This document shows positions 34,202-45,189 of a DNA stretch of 64,000 bases, piece after piece. The stretch comes from Saturnia japonica (Eukaryota; Arthropoda; Insecta; Lepidoptera; Saturniidae). Within the stretch, counting starts at the first letter, position 1; every line of letters starts with the position of its first letter. Under the pieces are notes generated by a model. It was not told the DNA's origin and searched no databases. It saw only the letters and a list, made by a program, of their open reading frames with translations. The stretch lies in contig CM065326.1 of the NCBI GenBank assembly GCA_033032175.1, forward strand, positions 10,744,001-10,808,000. The letters run 5' to 3'. Both the position numbers and the translations under genes were made by a program.

Positions 34202-36292
34202 CAGTCAAAATCTGTTATAACGACATCGAAGGGACTGCTCATATTCAGTCGTAAAAACCGATAGTCGTAACAACCGGTGTTTAATGTGTATCGTGCAAGT
34301 ACAAACAAATCGATAGGGAATTATTGGAAAAATATATTTATTCAACTATGTCCATTTTGTTTATTACACATAAGTACAATGCATATTATATTTCTGTGAG
34401 CATAAAATCTGTAATTTTGGTCTGTTTGGAACACTTCTGTTGTGCATAGATATTTTGTAATTCACGTTGGGATTTTAATTAACGTATTGTCATAATTGCT
34501 GTGGATATGGAACTGTTCATTAAAAAGAGCAATCTTTCTTAATACACTAACAGCATTGATACCATCATTCAAAGTTGGTACAGTAAATTGTTCTTTATAG
34601 TCTTCCTGTTAGTCATCTTCCTCTTGAACATCTCGTACAATATCATCTTCCGTAGCTCGTACGCAAATTGCAATAGAGTTATCTACATCAATGAACTCTG
34701 CTGCTTCAGTAGTAGATAAAGCAGGTCGTAAATTTTGGGCTAATTGAGCAAGAGAAATATTGTCCTCTCCATCATCATCAGTCACATCATCTGAGGTTAT
34801 TGTTAAGAGGTCTTTAAAATCAGCATGTCTAAAGCAGTTAGCTATAGTGTTTTGTGAAACGTTTTTCTATGCTTCTGATATCATCAAGATGGCATCAAGA
34901 ACCGTAAAGCTTTTTCGGTCGCTACAGTCAAGGTTTTGTGTTAATTTAAACACTTGCAGTCTTCTATAGTGAGATTTTAAACACCTTATTACACCTTGGT
35001 CCATTGGTTGCAATACAGATGTAACATTTGGTGGTAAGAACACAAGTTTAATGCATTTTAGATTAGTAACTTTCTGTTTGTTTCTTTTCAATTCAGTGTC
35101 CCAGTTTCTTAACCATCTCTCAAAAATGTCCGATGTCATCCATGACTTCACATTGTTTTCATACGTTACCGGCAGTGAGTTTATGTTTTTAAAGTATCTT
35201 GGTTTCTTAGATTTGCCAATAACTAAAAGCTTTCTTTTATAGGATCCTGTCATATTTGCTGCAACCATGATCGTTAATCTTGTCTTAGACATTTTTCCTC
35301 CCGAACAATTCTCTCTTTTGAACTTTAAAGTCTTATCTGGTTTCATATTGTAAAAAAGTCCAGTTTCGTCTGCGTTAAAAATTTCATCTGGTCCGTAGCC
35401 TTCGAATAATGTAGACCACTTTTGCGTTATCCATTCTTCTACAGTATCCTTTCACCACTCATTTTCCCGCCGACAATACCATGCCGAGCCCGGAAACGTT
35501 GAATCCAACTAGACGAGCAAACAAAATCTTCGCCAAAACGTTAAGCAAAATCGTTAGCTTTTTGTTGAAGAATCGGTCCGTTTATTGGCACATTATTAGC
35601 TCTTTGATATTTAAACCACTTTAATAAAGCTTCCTCAATATTCGTATGCTTCGTTGTACTGGCTCGTTTCATGTTCAAAAAATTATTGTCATAAAGCGTT
35701 TGAATTTTTTCTCGCTCTTTCCAAATGGTTGAAATTGTCGAGTGTGATACACCATATTCCTTTGCTAAGTCTTTGTTTGAAATTCCGCTCTCTAGCTTGG
35801 ATACAATACGCGATTTTTCTTCAATATTAATTTGTTTTCTTTTTCTTTGCGACATTTTGAAAGTTTCAAGAATAACTCCACAAAGTTTTGGTGCGTCTTG
35901 TGTATAGATAAGTAACAAACTAACTGAAGAGATATGAAGAAGCGGGCTTTGACTCTACTGCATGCACGTGTTTTGTTTTTAAGAATTAGAAAAGACCCTA
36001 CATTAAACTAAATCCTATTGTTTTCTTTCCTGATTTTAATAGCCATTGAAGACAAATGTGGATACCTATTCAAATTGTTTACAATACAGCTTAGCCGGTC
36101 GTTCTAACAGATGTAATTCTCCGAAATATTAGTTAAATGTGGTCGTTTTATGAGGTATGTCGTTATTAGCAATGTCGTATAAAGCAATGTTTTTAATAAG
36201 GCGGTCATATAGCATTCAGCCGGGACCTTTATTCTAGGTTATTATAACCGGCATGTTGTTCTAAACGATGTCGCAGTAAACGGTTTTGACTG
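34202..36292 (-). mobile_element. Tigger (pogo-family) transposon, intact ends, dead transposase
   Basis: The ends CAGTCAAAATCTGTTATAAC and the mirrored CAGTCAAAACCG end (36281-36292) are flanked by TA (34200-34201, 36293-36294). The minus-strand transposase starts MSQRKRKQINIEEKSRIVSK with a CENP-B-type helix-turn-helix (SNKDLAKEYGVSHSTIS). A second DNA-binding segment (VGGKMSGER) runs into a stop or frameshift near 35444. DDE parts follow: NADETGLFYN (first acid), then FLPPNVTSVLQPMDQGVI. The expected VDN-type second acid block between WDTELKRNKQ and KVTNLKCIKLV is absent. With both defects the element cannot encode active transposase. Confidence 0.9.
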
Positions 36293-36294
36293 TA

Positions 36295-38430
36295 ATAACC
36301 TTTTTTTCTAATTCGTTAAGATATTTTTTACTTTTTTAATGTGGATACTGGCTGTGACTTTGATAACTATCACTTTAAGTCCATTTTGTTTTTATTAATG
36401 ACTTTGAATTTTTATCATCTTTTCACTTTATTGTTGTTTATGGTAAAATGTTCTAAGGCTATCATTGTTGTCTGTGCCCTGGTTGGGAGCCTTAGTTTAC
36501 TAGTGAATAGATGTGGAATATATTGTACAAAAGCACTCGATATGTAGGCACATTGTTATTTTATAGTTAATATATCCGAGAGATATAATAAAATTAAATT
36601 AAAATAAAAGGGTTTAAAAGATATTTTCATACGTTTTTGCACGTAAACTCGGCGATGTGTCGACATAGCATCGTGAACGTAACCGTAAGCGTAGTCTCAA
36701 TGTTTTGGCGGGAATATGATGTAATATGACCACGGCTTTACTGTTCGAAAATTCCAAATTTAAACAATGTTATGTCATAAACGAACCGTTGGCTTTAGTA
36801 AAAAAAAAAAAAAAAAACTAAGGATATTATTAGGCCATCTATAATTAAAAATAATAATGCCGTAGTGTTTTCAAAATGGTGTTCACCCGCGCAAAACGTT
36901 CGCCGCTAGTGATTATAATGTAATAAATGTAAGTAAAAGTAAATTCACGACCAATAAATGTAATTTTGAATGTGAAATTCGACAATTTCTTAGTGAAATG
37001 ATGATAATAATCGTGACTGTTTAAATGTCTGTTCGGGCTTCCACTATACTATTAAACATATGTTTCATTTGACCGGCCCCAGATTCGTACAGCGTTTACA
37101 CCCTCCCTTCACCCTTCAACCCCTTATTGTCTGTTACATGTTATGAAAATATAGCATCCAGTGATATATACATATATATATAGATAAAAATATTTAGAAC
37201 TTTTTTTTCGCACTGTACATAATTGATTGGATACAAAAATGATTTAGGTTTTTAATTAGACCGTTAGTATTTATTGTAACCGTTTTTAAAAGTGATCCAG
37301 CACTTTTTGTCAATCAGAGCATTGTAATTCACTTTGTACGCGTAACATTTTTTTTTAAATTTGATTACTTCACTCGAGTTATTTATTGACGTTGTCATGT
37401 CGCGTATTAGAAAAAAATAATGTTTTGTCTATGTGGGTATGATGTTTCTGCGAGTTCCTAATGAGCGGGAAATAATCAAAAGCAATAAATGTGGATGTGA
37501 GTCATATTTACGTTTGAATTTTTACATCGACACATTTTTGGACAGCTTTTACCTACGTCATTAGCTTAGATCGACGTGTCATTGTAGGGACAAATTTGAA
37601 CTTATTTGAAAGAACTTTCCCCGCTGAGATCGGGCGGTCGTCGACGTCCTAACGCGAAAATATTTTTCTTTCTTATGTCGAACTAAATTTGTGGTTGTGT
37701 TTCGTAGTGTAAATTAAACATCAATTGTTTGAAAATCCGATAGTATCGATTGTTTTTTAATACTGTATTAAACATCTCGGCAAAAAAAGGAATTCGCTTC
37801 ATCTCTTGTAGTCACACAATTTGTACCATATTTTAAAAAATAGCTAATGTCGTTGTCGTACAGGAGAATTAGATAACTCTTATTGAATTGACTGTATTTT
37901 CTTTGGAACACTAAAGTTTACAGTACGCAGCGATTTTTCGTATTACCCCTGCTCTGATTATCTTAGTTCGTCTCAAAAATGGTTTTAAGAAATAAACTAG
38001 AACCTTAATTTCGAAATACCAGACATAAAAAAAGAGATTACTCTGTTTGTAGATTTTTTTTACATCAACCAAAAGAACCCAAGGGTTCAGTAACAGTCTA
38101 ATACACTCAAAAGATAAACGTTGTATTAGTGAGTGTATAACAAATAACACACCGAAAATAAATTTTGTGGTATATGTAAGAACTTAGTGCTGGTTTTGTC
38201 GAATATAATCAATAAATCACAATTTTCTCGCAATTCTGATTTTTTAAGTTATTAATCTAATTCTTCCTTTACGGGGGCGATACTTACAAACGATAGTTTA
38301 AGCCCGACTATCAATTAGTCGATAGAGAATAGATGTTAAATGAACATTAGTCTTTCTGTTTGGTGTAGTTGCTTCACGTCGACGGCCGCCTATCTGTGTG
38401 TACGACGGTATAATATTTTAGATCGGACAG
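36295..38430. other. Unassigned intergenic DNA
   Basis: No protein family recognised. It holds a 17-18 base poly-A run near 36800 and otherwise AT-rich sequence. Confidence 0.4.
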
Positions 38431-38431
38431 T

Positions 38432-38977
38432 GTAAAGCTTTGGTTTCGCGGTCGTAATCGTAACGCACAACGCTGCGGTACGCGACTCCAACGCAGCGTC
38501 ATTACGCATCGTAGCTGTCTCTGCGGAGGACCGGTCTGTTGATTTTGTCGAAGCTACGTGTCAACATAAACAAACATTCTTGAAATTTACCGTGCTTCAG
38601 AAAAGACTTAGCAACAGTCCGAGAAAGATGCTTTTAAAATGAAAAACTGTATATGGTTACGAAAATGTAATAAAAAGGCGTTAATTTGGAATATTTACAT
38701 CAAATTCATGTCGATCCGTGACGCGCTCCGCAGCGTTAAGAGAAAGCACTTCACCGCGTTTTACCCCTCACCGTTGTCGCAGTAACGAAACGAAAAACCA
38801 TTGTAACAAGCTAAATGAAGCTGTAAAAGCCGTCTGAGGCTCCAAGGCTCTTATGGCTAACAGTGTAGTCGGTTCTAAAAGACCATTCTAGACGTTTTTC
38901 ACACGATTTTGTGTCCAGTGCCGCATACCGCGTACCTGCAGCGTTGTGCGTTACGATCGCGAGACCAAAGCTTTAGT
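38432..38977. mobile_element. Foldback element (MITE) with long inverted repeats
   Basis: The left arm AAAGCTTTGGTTTCGCGGTC continues with GTAACGCACAACGCTGCGGT. It is mirrored almost perfectly at about 38928-38976 (GTTGTGCGTTACGATCGCGA, then GACCAAAGCTTT), arms of about 48 bp. No ORF. Confidence 0.8.
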
Positions 38978-38979
38978 GC

Positions 38980-40985
38980 TACCGTAGGTAACGTATATGT
39001 AGTTTTGTAAAAAAAATATGAGAATATTTTTATTAAATTAGGTGAATGAAAAAAAAATGTCTGATAAAAATTGTGCCCTATATAACGTGTGCCGTGAATG
39101 ATAGATAGTTAGGATTTTAGAGAGACGGCTAGTCTATGCGGAAGAGGGGTTCCTTTATTATTATTATTATTTTTTGTAAAGTTGTATTTTTCTTGGTTTT
39201 TTTTTTCTTAAATTATTAAAAGTTTTTTAACGATCGGCCACTGCGCCGATGTACAATCTCTTGTAAATGTTTATATATAGATTGGGGGGATATTAATATA
39301 TGTTATAAGTATGTTTTAACTTTTATATTGGGAGTAGAGATGTATATAGAGGGACAGACGAGTGACGGTAGTTCGACGCACCGACGGACTCCTGTAGTAA
39401 TGCAAAAGCCTTAATACTGTAATATAAACGAGTTGCAAGCTTGTACCATATAGTTATAGTGGATGAACTCTCAACTAGCTGTGTATATTGGGTGTATAGT
39501 TATCCTTTTTAGTTTGTAATTGTTTTTTTTTTTTAATTTTAATTATCGACTAATGACAGTAATTTATGACCGATAAAAAAAAGAAATAAATATATACGTT
39601 TTTATCTACGGAAAGAGAAAAATAAATACAAATAGTTTTAAAACACTTATAAATATAGTTTATAGGGATAAAATACGTCACCACACGATATAGCGTATAG
39701 TTTTGGTATGTAAACATTATATAACTTGTAAATAGAATGCAAAAAAAATAGTGATTAAAATAATGAATTGATTTAACAAAAAACAATAAATTTATATTAC
39801 TTATTTGTATTTTTTTCTATAGTACATGTTGTTTGAGGAAGGGCTCAAACGACGAAGGCGTTTCGTTTCGCGTTCGTGCCTCGGAAATCAAATTAGGGCA
39901 AAGCGTATAAATTTTTAGTTGCTGGCAATTTTATCGTCTATCCTCTTTTATTGTGCATTATTATTTTTTCTCTGTAAGTTGCTTTCACTGTCGTTTCTAG
40001 ATTATTTTTTTAAATCATATAATTATATTGATAAAGTACGATGAGTCATGGTGAATTATTATCATATTATGGTCGAGAAGAAATAAGGAATATTATTGTT
40101 CTGCTATTATTAAATTTGTAAAGTTAGTTTATTAATAAATCAATAAAAAAATGTTATATTGTTTGATTTTTTTACAAAATGCACGAGCCTTTGATCAAAT
40201 TTTTTGTACGTTAGCGGTTGTAAACTTCCTTTCCCTAGGAGCACTGGCAACCCTGCTCACTGCAGGAACACTATACAAGGTTTATTTGGCATTTTGGCTG
40301 CGATCTGATTCCTTGATTTGGATGCGAGATTCCTTCAAGTATTCGCTACGTAGGTTTTGCTTGGAGCAGTTGAATAGTAACTAGATTTTTTTTACTAAAT
40401 GTTATGTACACCTTGCTTTAAACCTTTCTCTTGCTCCTCTGGAAGACTGGTAGGACATGTTTTTTAACATTGAAGTCTCCCAGTCGTACAATAAAAAATA
40501 TATTATGTAAGTATATCGTGCGATAATTTGAAAATTTTAAGTTTTCCTAATAGGGTGTGGAAGGGCGGTAAAAGGGAGCTAAAAAAGGTCATATCGAGGC
40601 TAATGTTAACTCAACGAGCTAAAAAAACAGAGATAGTCACAAGAACTGCCGACAGAAGTGAAAACTCAATTTCGAATTTTTAAATCAAATATAGTCTGAA
40701 TTGCAGAGCTTAAGTCTGTGAGAATAACTATTTTACCCATACAAAAAGTCAATACAATGTATTAGTGTACATATGCGTATACAGGCACACAGGTCGCTAT
40801 ACTACGCGTCGCTACTCTAACGCAAGCGCAATACGTCACGAGCATGTCGAGGTCATCGGTGACGCGAAGATCACGTCAACTCATAAGATTTTCACCCTCC
40901 AAAAATCACTCAATGCGGCTAATCAAAAAAGGTTATCCGGAGTGATAATTGCCGCGTTTTAGGTTATATTCCCTGTTTGTACGAC
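38980..40985. other. Unassigned intergenic DNA
   Basis: AT-rich. Several AATAAA hexamers near 40130-40150. A 77-codon frame at 40151-40384 has one hydrophobic stretch but no recognisable family or splice context. Not called as a gene. Confidence 0.4.
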
Positions 40986-40989
40986 AGTG

Positions 40990-41400
40990 ACGCGTCTGCT
41001 GAAACACGTTGTTATCACTTTGTTCTACGGGTACAATCGGTTATAAAAATGTCCGGTTTCTTCGCAGAGAAAATATTTCACCTAACTAGAAGGTAGTTGT
41101 GCTTGATAATGCGTTTATACTTGTACCACAATGATCAAAATATTAAAAGGCTAAATTCTAATTTTAAAAAGATAAAAATTCAGCAATAAGTAACAAAAAA
41201 AATACTCAGCAATATGATATAAACTTCGTCTGCTACATTTTATTCTAAACCCTATAGAAAATATTTTCAGGATTTGAAGATATATACTGCTTTACCTAAC
41301 ATAGAACAGAACGTGATGGAAATAATTAAGTTAATGGAAAATTTAATATTTAGTATTTCTAGTTTTTGGTGTGATTCGGAATAATATGTTCAATAGACAT
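40990..41400 (+). repeat. Degenerate DNA-transposon-like repeat, second copy
   Basis: Matches 6255-6607 plus 7858-7923, here uninterrupted, which confirms that the mariner at 6608 split the first copy. No open frame survives. Confidence 0.55.
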
Positions 41401-41436
41401 GCATTTACCTAATTGAGCTGTTGATTTATTTTAAAC

Positions 41437-41740
41437 TAGCTGTGCCCGTGGCTTCGCCCACGTGGACTACTGAATGCCCGCGCGAATCGTGCTTCCCCCG
41501 CTCCCGGCTATTTTAAAGACAAAAATGCTTATTGTGGGTGTTCCTTAGAAGATAGATGTATACTCTCCCGGATTTTTTTGTAGGTCTTTTTAATGCCTAT
41601 GATTATGTGGTACAATAATTTGCTATATCTCTTATGGTTTACTCAGCATAAGCCATTTAAGCGCCCGAATTGATTCACCATGACCAGTTTTTTTTTTATT
41701 TCTGCGGAACCCTAATTCTTTTTAATTTTCGACATAATAT
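41437..41740 (+). repeat. Interspersed repeat, GTGCCCGTGGCTTCG family (3'-truncated)
   Basis: Starts ACTAGCTGTGCCCGTGGCTT, then CGCCCACGTGGACTACTGAA. It is truncated at GCGGAACCCTAATTCTTTTT before the usual terminal block. Confidence 0.7.
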
Positions 41741-41794
41741 TACTAAAATAAGGAATTTACTTGTGCACTTGATTGTATCTCTTGACTTGCACTC

Positions 41795-41961
41795 TGTTAG
41801 GACTTGAAAAATAAAGATCCGTTTATGATAAAATAATACTTTTATTAACTCATAAAAACATGCATAAGTGAACTCAATTTGCTTGAAACAGAACAGTCAA
41901 ATTTAAATTCAAACATCACCATAGAGCAAAACAACCATAGACTATTGTATCGACTACAACA
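41795..41961 (-). repeat. Copia LTR (element 3' copy)
   Basis: 167-bp direct repeat of 43766-43933. The adjacent bases 41962-41975 form a polypurine tract when read on the minus strand. Confidence 0.85.
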
Positions 41962-42099
41962 CCTCCCCTCAATATAATATCTAAAATCCTAATAAAACTA
42001 AACCCTTACACATAAATTGCATACAATCCAAAAATCATTTTTTAATTTAAGAAACAAAGTTTAAGAATAAAACATAACATTAATAATCTAATAGTCTTT

Positions 42100-42135
42100 T
42101 GGTAGCAGAGCGTGGTTCCGATCCACGGGCCTCTG
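42100..42135 (-). other. Copy of initiator tRNA-Met 3' half with CCA end
   Basis: On the minus strand the 36 bases run from CAGAGG through GTGGATCGGAACCAC to CTCTGCTACCA. Compared from memory with insect tRNA-iMet this is nucleotides 40-72 plus CCA, with about two changes. CCA is not encoded in eukaryotic tRNA genes, so a processed tRNA was copied. It is joined to pol sequence at CAGAGG and to element 3' sequence after CCA. Confidence 0.75.
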
Positions 42136-42205
42136 TACTGATCTCATTTCCTCTCTCTAATACTTGCTGCTTCTCTGTGTTAAGTTGCTCCTGTTCATTA
42201 AATGT

Positions 42206-42622
42206 TTGTTGGTTATGAATATAGTAAAAGGGTTTCGTATATTTTATAAAAAGAAAAAAACAGTACCGGTAAAAAGAGATGTAGTATTTATTGAAGATAA
42301 ATGTTCTAAAACTGACAAAAAGGAAACTGAAGAAGTAGTTTCTCTGGATATGATATACAAAGAAAATGAGAATGAAGAAGGAGGAATTTCTTCAGGGGAG
42401 GATGAACAGGAGCAACTTAACACAGAGAAGCAGCAAGTATTAGAGAGAGAAAATGAGATCAGTACAGAGGAAATCTGTGAATCTGAGCCTGAGGTAACAT
42501 TACAAACACGGAGTGGAAGAGTGATTAAGAAACCATCATGGCTTTCTGACTATATGGGATTTTTGACTACGGAACTTGACCCTAAAAGCTACAAGGAAGG
42601 CTCAGGAAAGAGAAGACGCTGA
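42206..42622 (+). pseudogene. Copia pol fragment: integrase-RT linker
   Basis: An open stretch reads GISSGEDEQEQLNTEKQQVL, then EVTLQTRSGRVIKKPSWLSD, the acidic linker and start of the reverse-transcriptase region in Copia polyproteins. Its 42402-42470 part is repeated in inverse orientation at 42130-42198. Confidence 0.7.
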
Positions 42623-43158
42623 TTGCTGGGAAAAGGCTATAGATAAGGAAATATTCCAGTTAAATGATAATAATACATGGATGTTGATAGAAAAGGTCCC
42701 TGAAGGTAAAGAGATTATAAGTACTAAATGGGTTTAAAAAAAAGAAAGATCATGTCGGTGAAACTATTTTTAAGGCAAGGTTAGTGGCGAGAGGGTTCCA
42801 ACAAAATTGTTATGATGATTATGATCTTTATGCCCCAGTAGCAAAGTTAAATACGTTTAGGATTTTTACTGCAGTTGCTACTAAAATGAACTGTAAAATG
42901 TATCAAATGGATGTGTGTAATGCATTTTTTAATAGTAAAATTGATGAAGAGGTTTATTTAGTAAGTTCAGAATTTAAATATTGTAAATTGTTAAAGTCAA
43001 TCTATGGGTTAAAAAGGTCACCAAAATACTGGAATGAAATGTTTGATAAAGTAATGAAGTCAATGGGGTTTAAAAGTTCAGATAAAGATTGTTGTTTATA
43101 TTTTAAAAATGAGAATGGATATAAAACTTTCTTACTTTTATATGTTGATGACATATGA
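42623..43158 (+). pseudogene. Copia pol fragment: reverse transcriptase
   Basis: After a frameshift near 42735, the frame gives ARGFQQNCYDDYDLYAPVAK, then QMDVCNAFFNSKIDEEVYL, SIYGLKRSPKYWNEM and LLLYVDDI, the Copia-type reverse-transcriptase core with its YVDD catalytic box. A stop follows the box directly (TGA at 43156-43158). Confidence 0.85.
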
Positions 43159-43695
43159 AATAATAATAATAATAAATACAGTAGTATTTTAGTAATTCAG
43201 ATAAAGAAGCCTTAAGCTTAAAGAATGCACTAAATAAAAGTTTTAAAATGAGAGACATGGGGCTAGTAAGTAAATTCTTGGGAATTGAGGTGACATTTTG
43301 ATTTAAATAAGGGGTATACAAATATAAGTCAAAGAGATTATTTAACAAATGTTTTAGCTATTTATGGTATGTCTAATTGTAAGCCTTTATCATTGCCTAT
43401 TGATAGAAACTTTAAATTTGATATATTGAAACGGGCATATTCAGAGAGTAGTGAAATTGAACATAAATGTAGAGTATTAATAGGTCAACTAATGTACGTT
43501 GTCATCGGTTCAAGACCTGATTTATGTGCTGTAGTAAACATATTGAGTAGATTTCAAAGTTGTGCTAGTAAACTCTTATACAGTTTGTTACTAAATGTAT
43601 TAAGATATATACAGGGTACTTTAGATTTATGTTTAACATATTATAGAGATGGGGAGTCCGTTTCTACATGGGGTACTAGCTTTCGGGTTGGGTAG
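43159..43695 (+). pseudogene. Copia pol fragment: RT end and connection
   Basis: Frames give MRDMGLVSKFLGIEV-like codons at 43247-43295, then SNCKPLSLPIDRNFKFDI, GQLMYVVIGSRPDLCAVVNI and NVLRYIQGTLDLCLTYY. The RNase H catalytic end is missing, and the sequence runs into a GGGTTGGGTA/TACCCAACCC inverted repeat at about 43685-43716. Confidence 0.8.
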
Positions 43696-43726
43696 CTACC
43701 CTATATACCCAACCCATTGGAGGGCA

Positions 43727-43765
43727 AGCAGAGTTGCGCAGTGGAAGCATGCTGGGCCCAAAACC
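43727..43765 (+). other. 39-bp copy of initiator tRNA-Met 5' half / primer site
   Basis: AGCAGAGTTGCGCAGTGGAA, then GCATGCTGGGCCCAAAACC, matches nucleotides 1-39 of insect tRNA-iMet with three changes (comparison from memory). It ends exactly at the LTR. Drosophila copia is known to prime on the 5' half of tRNA-iMet cut after nucleotide 39. Only the last 15 or so bases are needed as a primer-binding site; here the whole half is present. Confidence 0.8.
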
Positions 43766-43933
43766 TGTTAGGACTTGAAAAATAAAGATCCGTTTATGAT
43801 AAAAGAATACTTTTAATAACTCTTATAAAACATGCTTAGGTGAAAACAATTTGTTTGAAACAGAACAGTCAAATTTAAATTCAAACATCACCATAAAGCA
43901 AAACAACCATAGACTATTTTATTGACTACAACA
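43766..43933 (-). repeat. Copia LTR (element 5' copy)
   Basis: 168-bp direct repeat of 41795-41961. Directly abutted by the 39-bp tRNA-iMet half at 43727-43765. Confidence 0.85.
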
Positions 43934-43939
43934 CACCCG

Positions 43940-45100
43940 TAAACTGTATCTCTACACACTTTACAGATAATAATTGTTATTTATCTCTGCTTTACAGTAT
44001 ATTATAAAGTACTCTGTGCACTTTACGCACCCGTAGAGCAGCGCGCAACCACAAATGAGTTAAACTATACATAAATATGTAATAGTATAGGTAAACAGAA
44101 CTAAGGTAACGTATTCACTGGGATCTATGGATTTTCTGATCTTAAACATAGACAAACGTTAACTTGCAACTTCGTGCGTGATCCTAAGTTTTCTTATTAT
44201 CTAATCTGCTCCAAATATTACCTATATTCAGTATCCATAATATAAATGTATTATATTTTGATTCGTTTTGCAACAATGACATGCATAATAAGTAAATACA
44301 TTAAAATAAGTAGATACCTACTTCTTTCTTCTGGCTTTATTACAATTCATTTAATGGTAATTCTTAGTACTCTTGGGCCACACTGTACGGTCATGGTTGT
44401 GGGTTGTCTCTTTTGTCGTATTCCTCGCTATTATGTCCCACTGGACATAACTAGGGCTTCTTATTCGCCCAGTGCGAGCTTCTTTAACGGCACCATTGAA
44501 AATTTTTATTATAGATATTTTTTGTGGTTCTCGGTCTGGTCATTTTTGCGCCCCTCTAGAGTACGTGCACTGTGCCTGGGCACCACCTTAGTTACGGCAC
44601 TCATATGTCGTTTTTTATTGTTATTGGTGGTCGTCCTCGGCCTTTTTTTATGTCATTCTCAGACTTCGCCGAAGTATGCCTTAGCCACATATACCTACGA
44701 TGTACGAACTTCGATGTTTCAATTGTCATAACAGGTTCGTACAAACTCGATGTACGAGAAATTCGGTGTCTGTACATCAAAGGTTAAAAATAGCTGTGCT
44801 TATTACTTCGCATGAGTTTGTACTCGTAATTTTATGTTGACTCATATTTTAACATTTTTGCGCAAGTTCGACAAAAATTTGGAACAATTTAGCTATACCA
44901 GTCGCGATAACGCGAACCTTTGCTGAAGCCCGCTAATGTAAACGTTGCATAAAACTAAAACTACAGACAACGAGGAAGAGTATACTAAAAAATACAAGAA
45001 GCAATGAAATCAAACTATTTCTATTTCATTGGTCAAATATACCCTACCATAAAGTTAACCAATGGCTATGCAGGATACCTTATCATTGACATTTATCAAC
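43940..45100. other. Unassigned intergenic DNA
   Basis: A moderately GC-rich stretch at 44340-44760 has open frames up to 161 codons but no family I recognise. Repeated CGATGTACGA motifs near 44697 and 44748 suggest an unclassified repeat. Confidence 0.4.
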
Positions 45101-45104
45101 AGAT

Positions 45105-45187
45105 ATTATATGTAACGTAAAACTGTCTATTATTAATTCACTTGCTGTGGTTGTGCCCCTCGAGATTTTACGTGAAATATTTTAAAA
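45105..45187 (+). promoter_or_regulatory. Candidate COX6C 5' untranslated exon and promoter
   Basis: The exon 1 start codon at 47828 is directly preceded by a pyrimidine-rich tract and AG, as if an upstream untranslated exon is spliced to it. The best donor seen upstream is GTAAGTATG at 45188. Its exon would hold GTGGTTGTGCCCCTCGAGAT. This pairing is inference only. Confidence 0.3.
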
Positions 45188-45189
45188 GT

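Larger units (their letters stand above)
41795..43933 (-). mobile_element. Copia LTR retrotransposon, internally deleted and rearranged
   Basis: Two LTRs of 167 and 168 bp in the same orientation (41795-41961, 43766-43933), starting TGTTAGGACTTG and ending CTACAACA. Outer 5-bp flanks are CACTC and CACCC. A polypurine tract (TTGAGGGGAGG, minus strand) next to the left LTR and a tRNA-iMet-complementary primer site next to the right LTR both say the element runs on the minus strand. Yet the surviving pol pieces (42206-43695) lie on the plus strand. gag, protease and most of integrase are missing. LTRs differ at roughly 7% of positions by eye, so the copy is old. Confidence 0.85.

Noticed and set aside
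40151..40384. 77-codon hydrophobic frame as a small membrane protein
   Set aside because: No homology recognised, AT-rich setting, no clear promoter or splice context.
42136..42198. Protein-coding end of pol on the minus strand (reading on as SEPRSATKRLLDY)
   Set aside because: The apparent C-terminus is the tRNA 3' half translated by chance. Only the stretch up to CAGAGG is pol.
43727..43765. A tRNA-iMet gene
   Set aside because: Only the 5' half is present and it abuts an LTR. No T arm or terminator follows.
44246..44731. 161-codon frame as a gene
   Set aside because: Hydrophobic residues reflect a T-rich strand. No recognisable domain; the region looks like an unclassified repeat.
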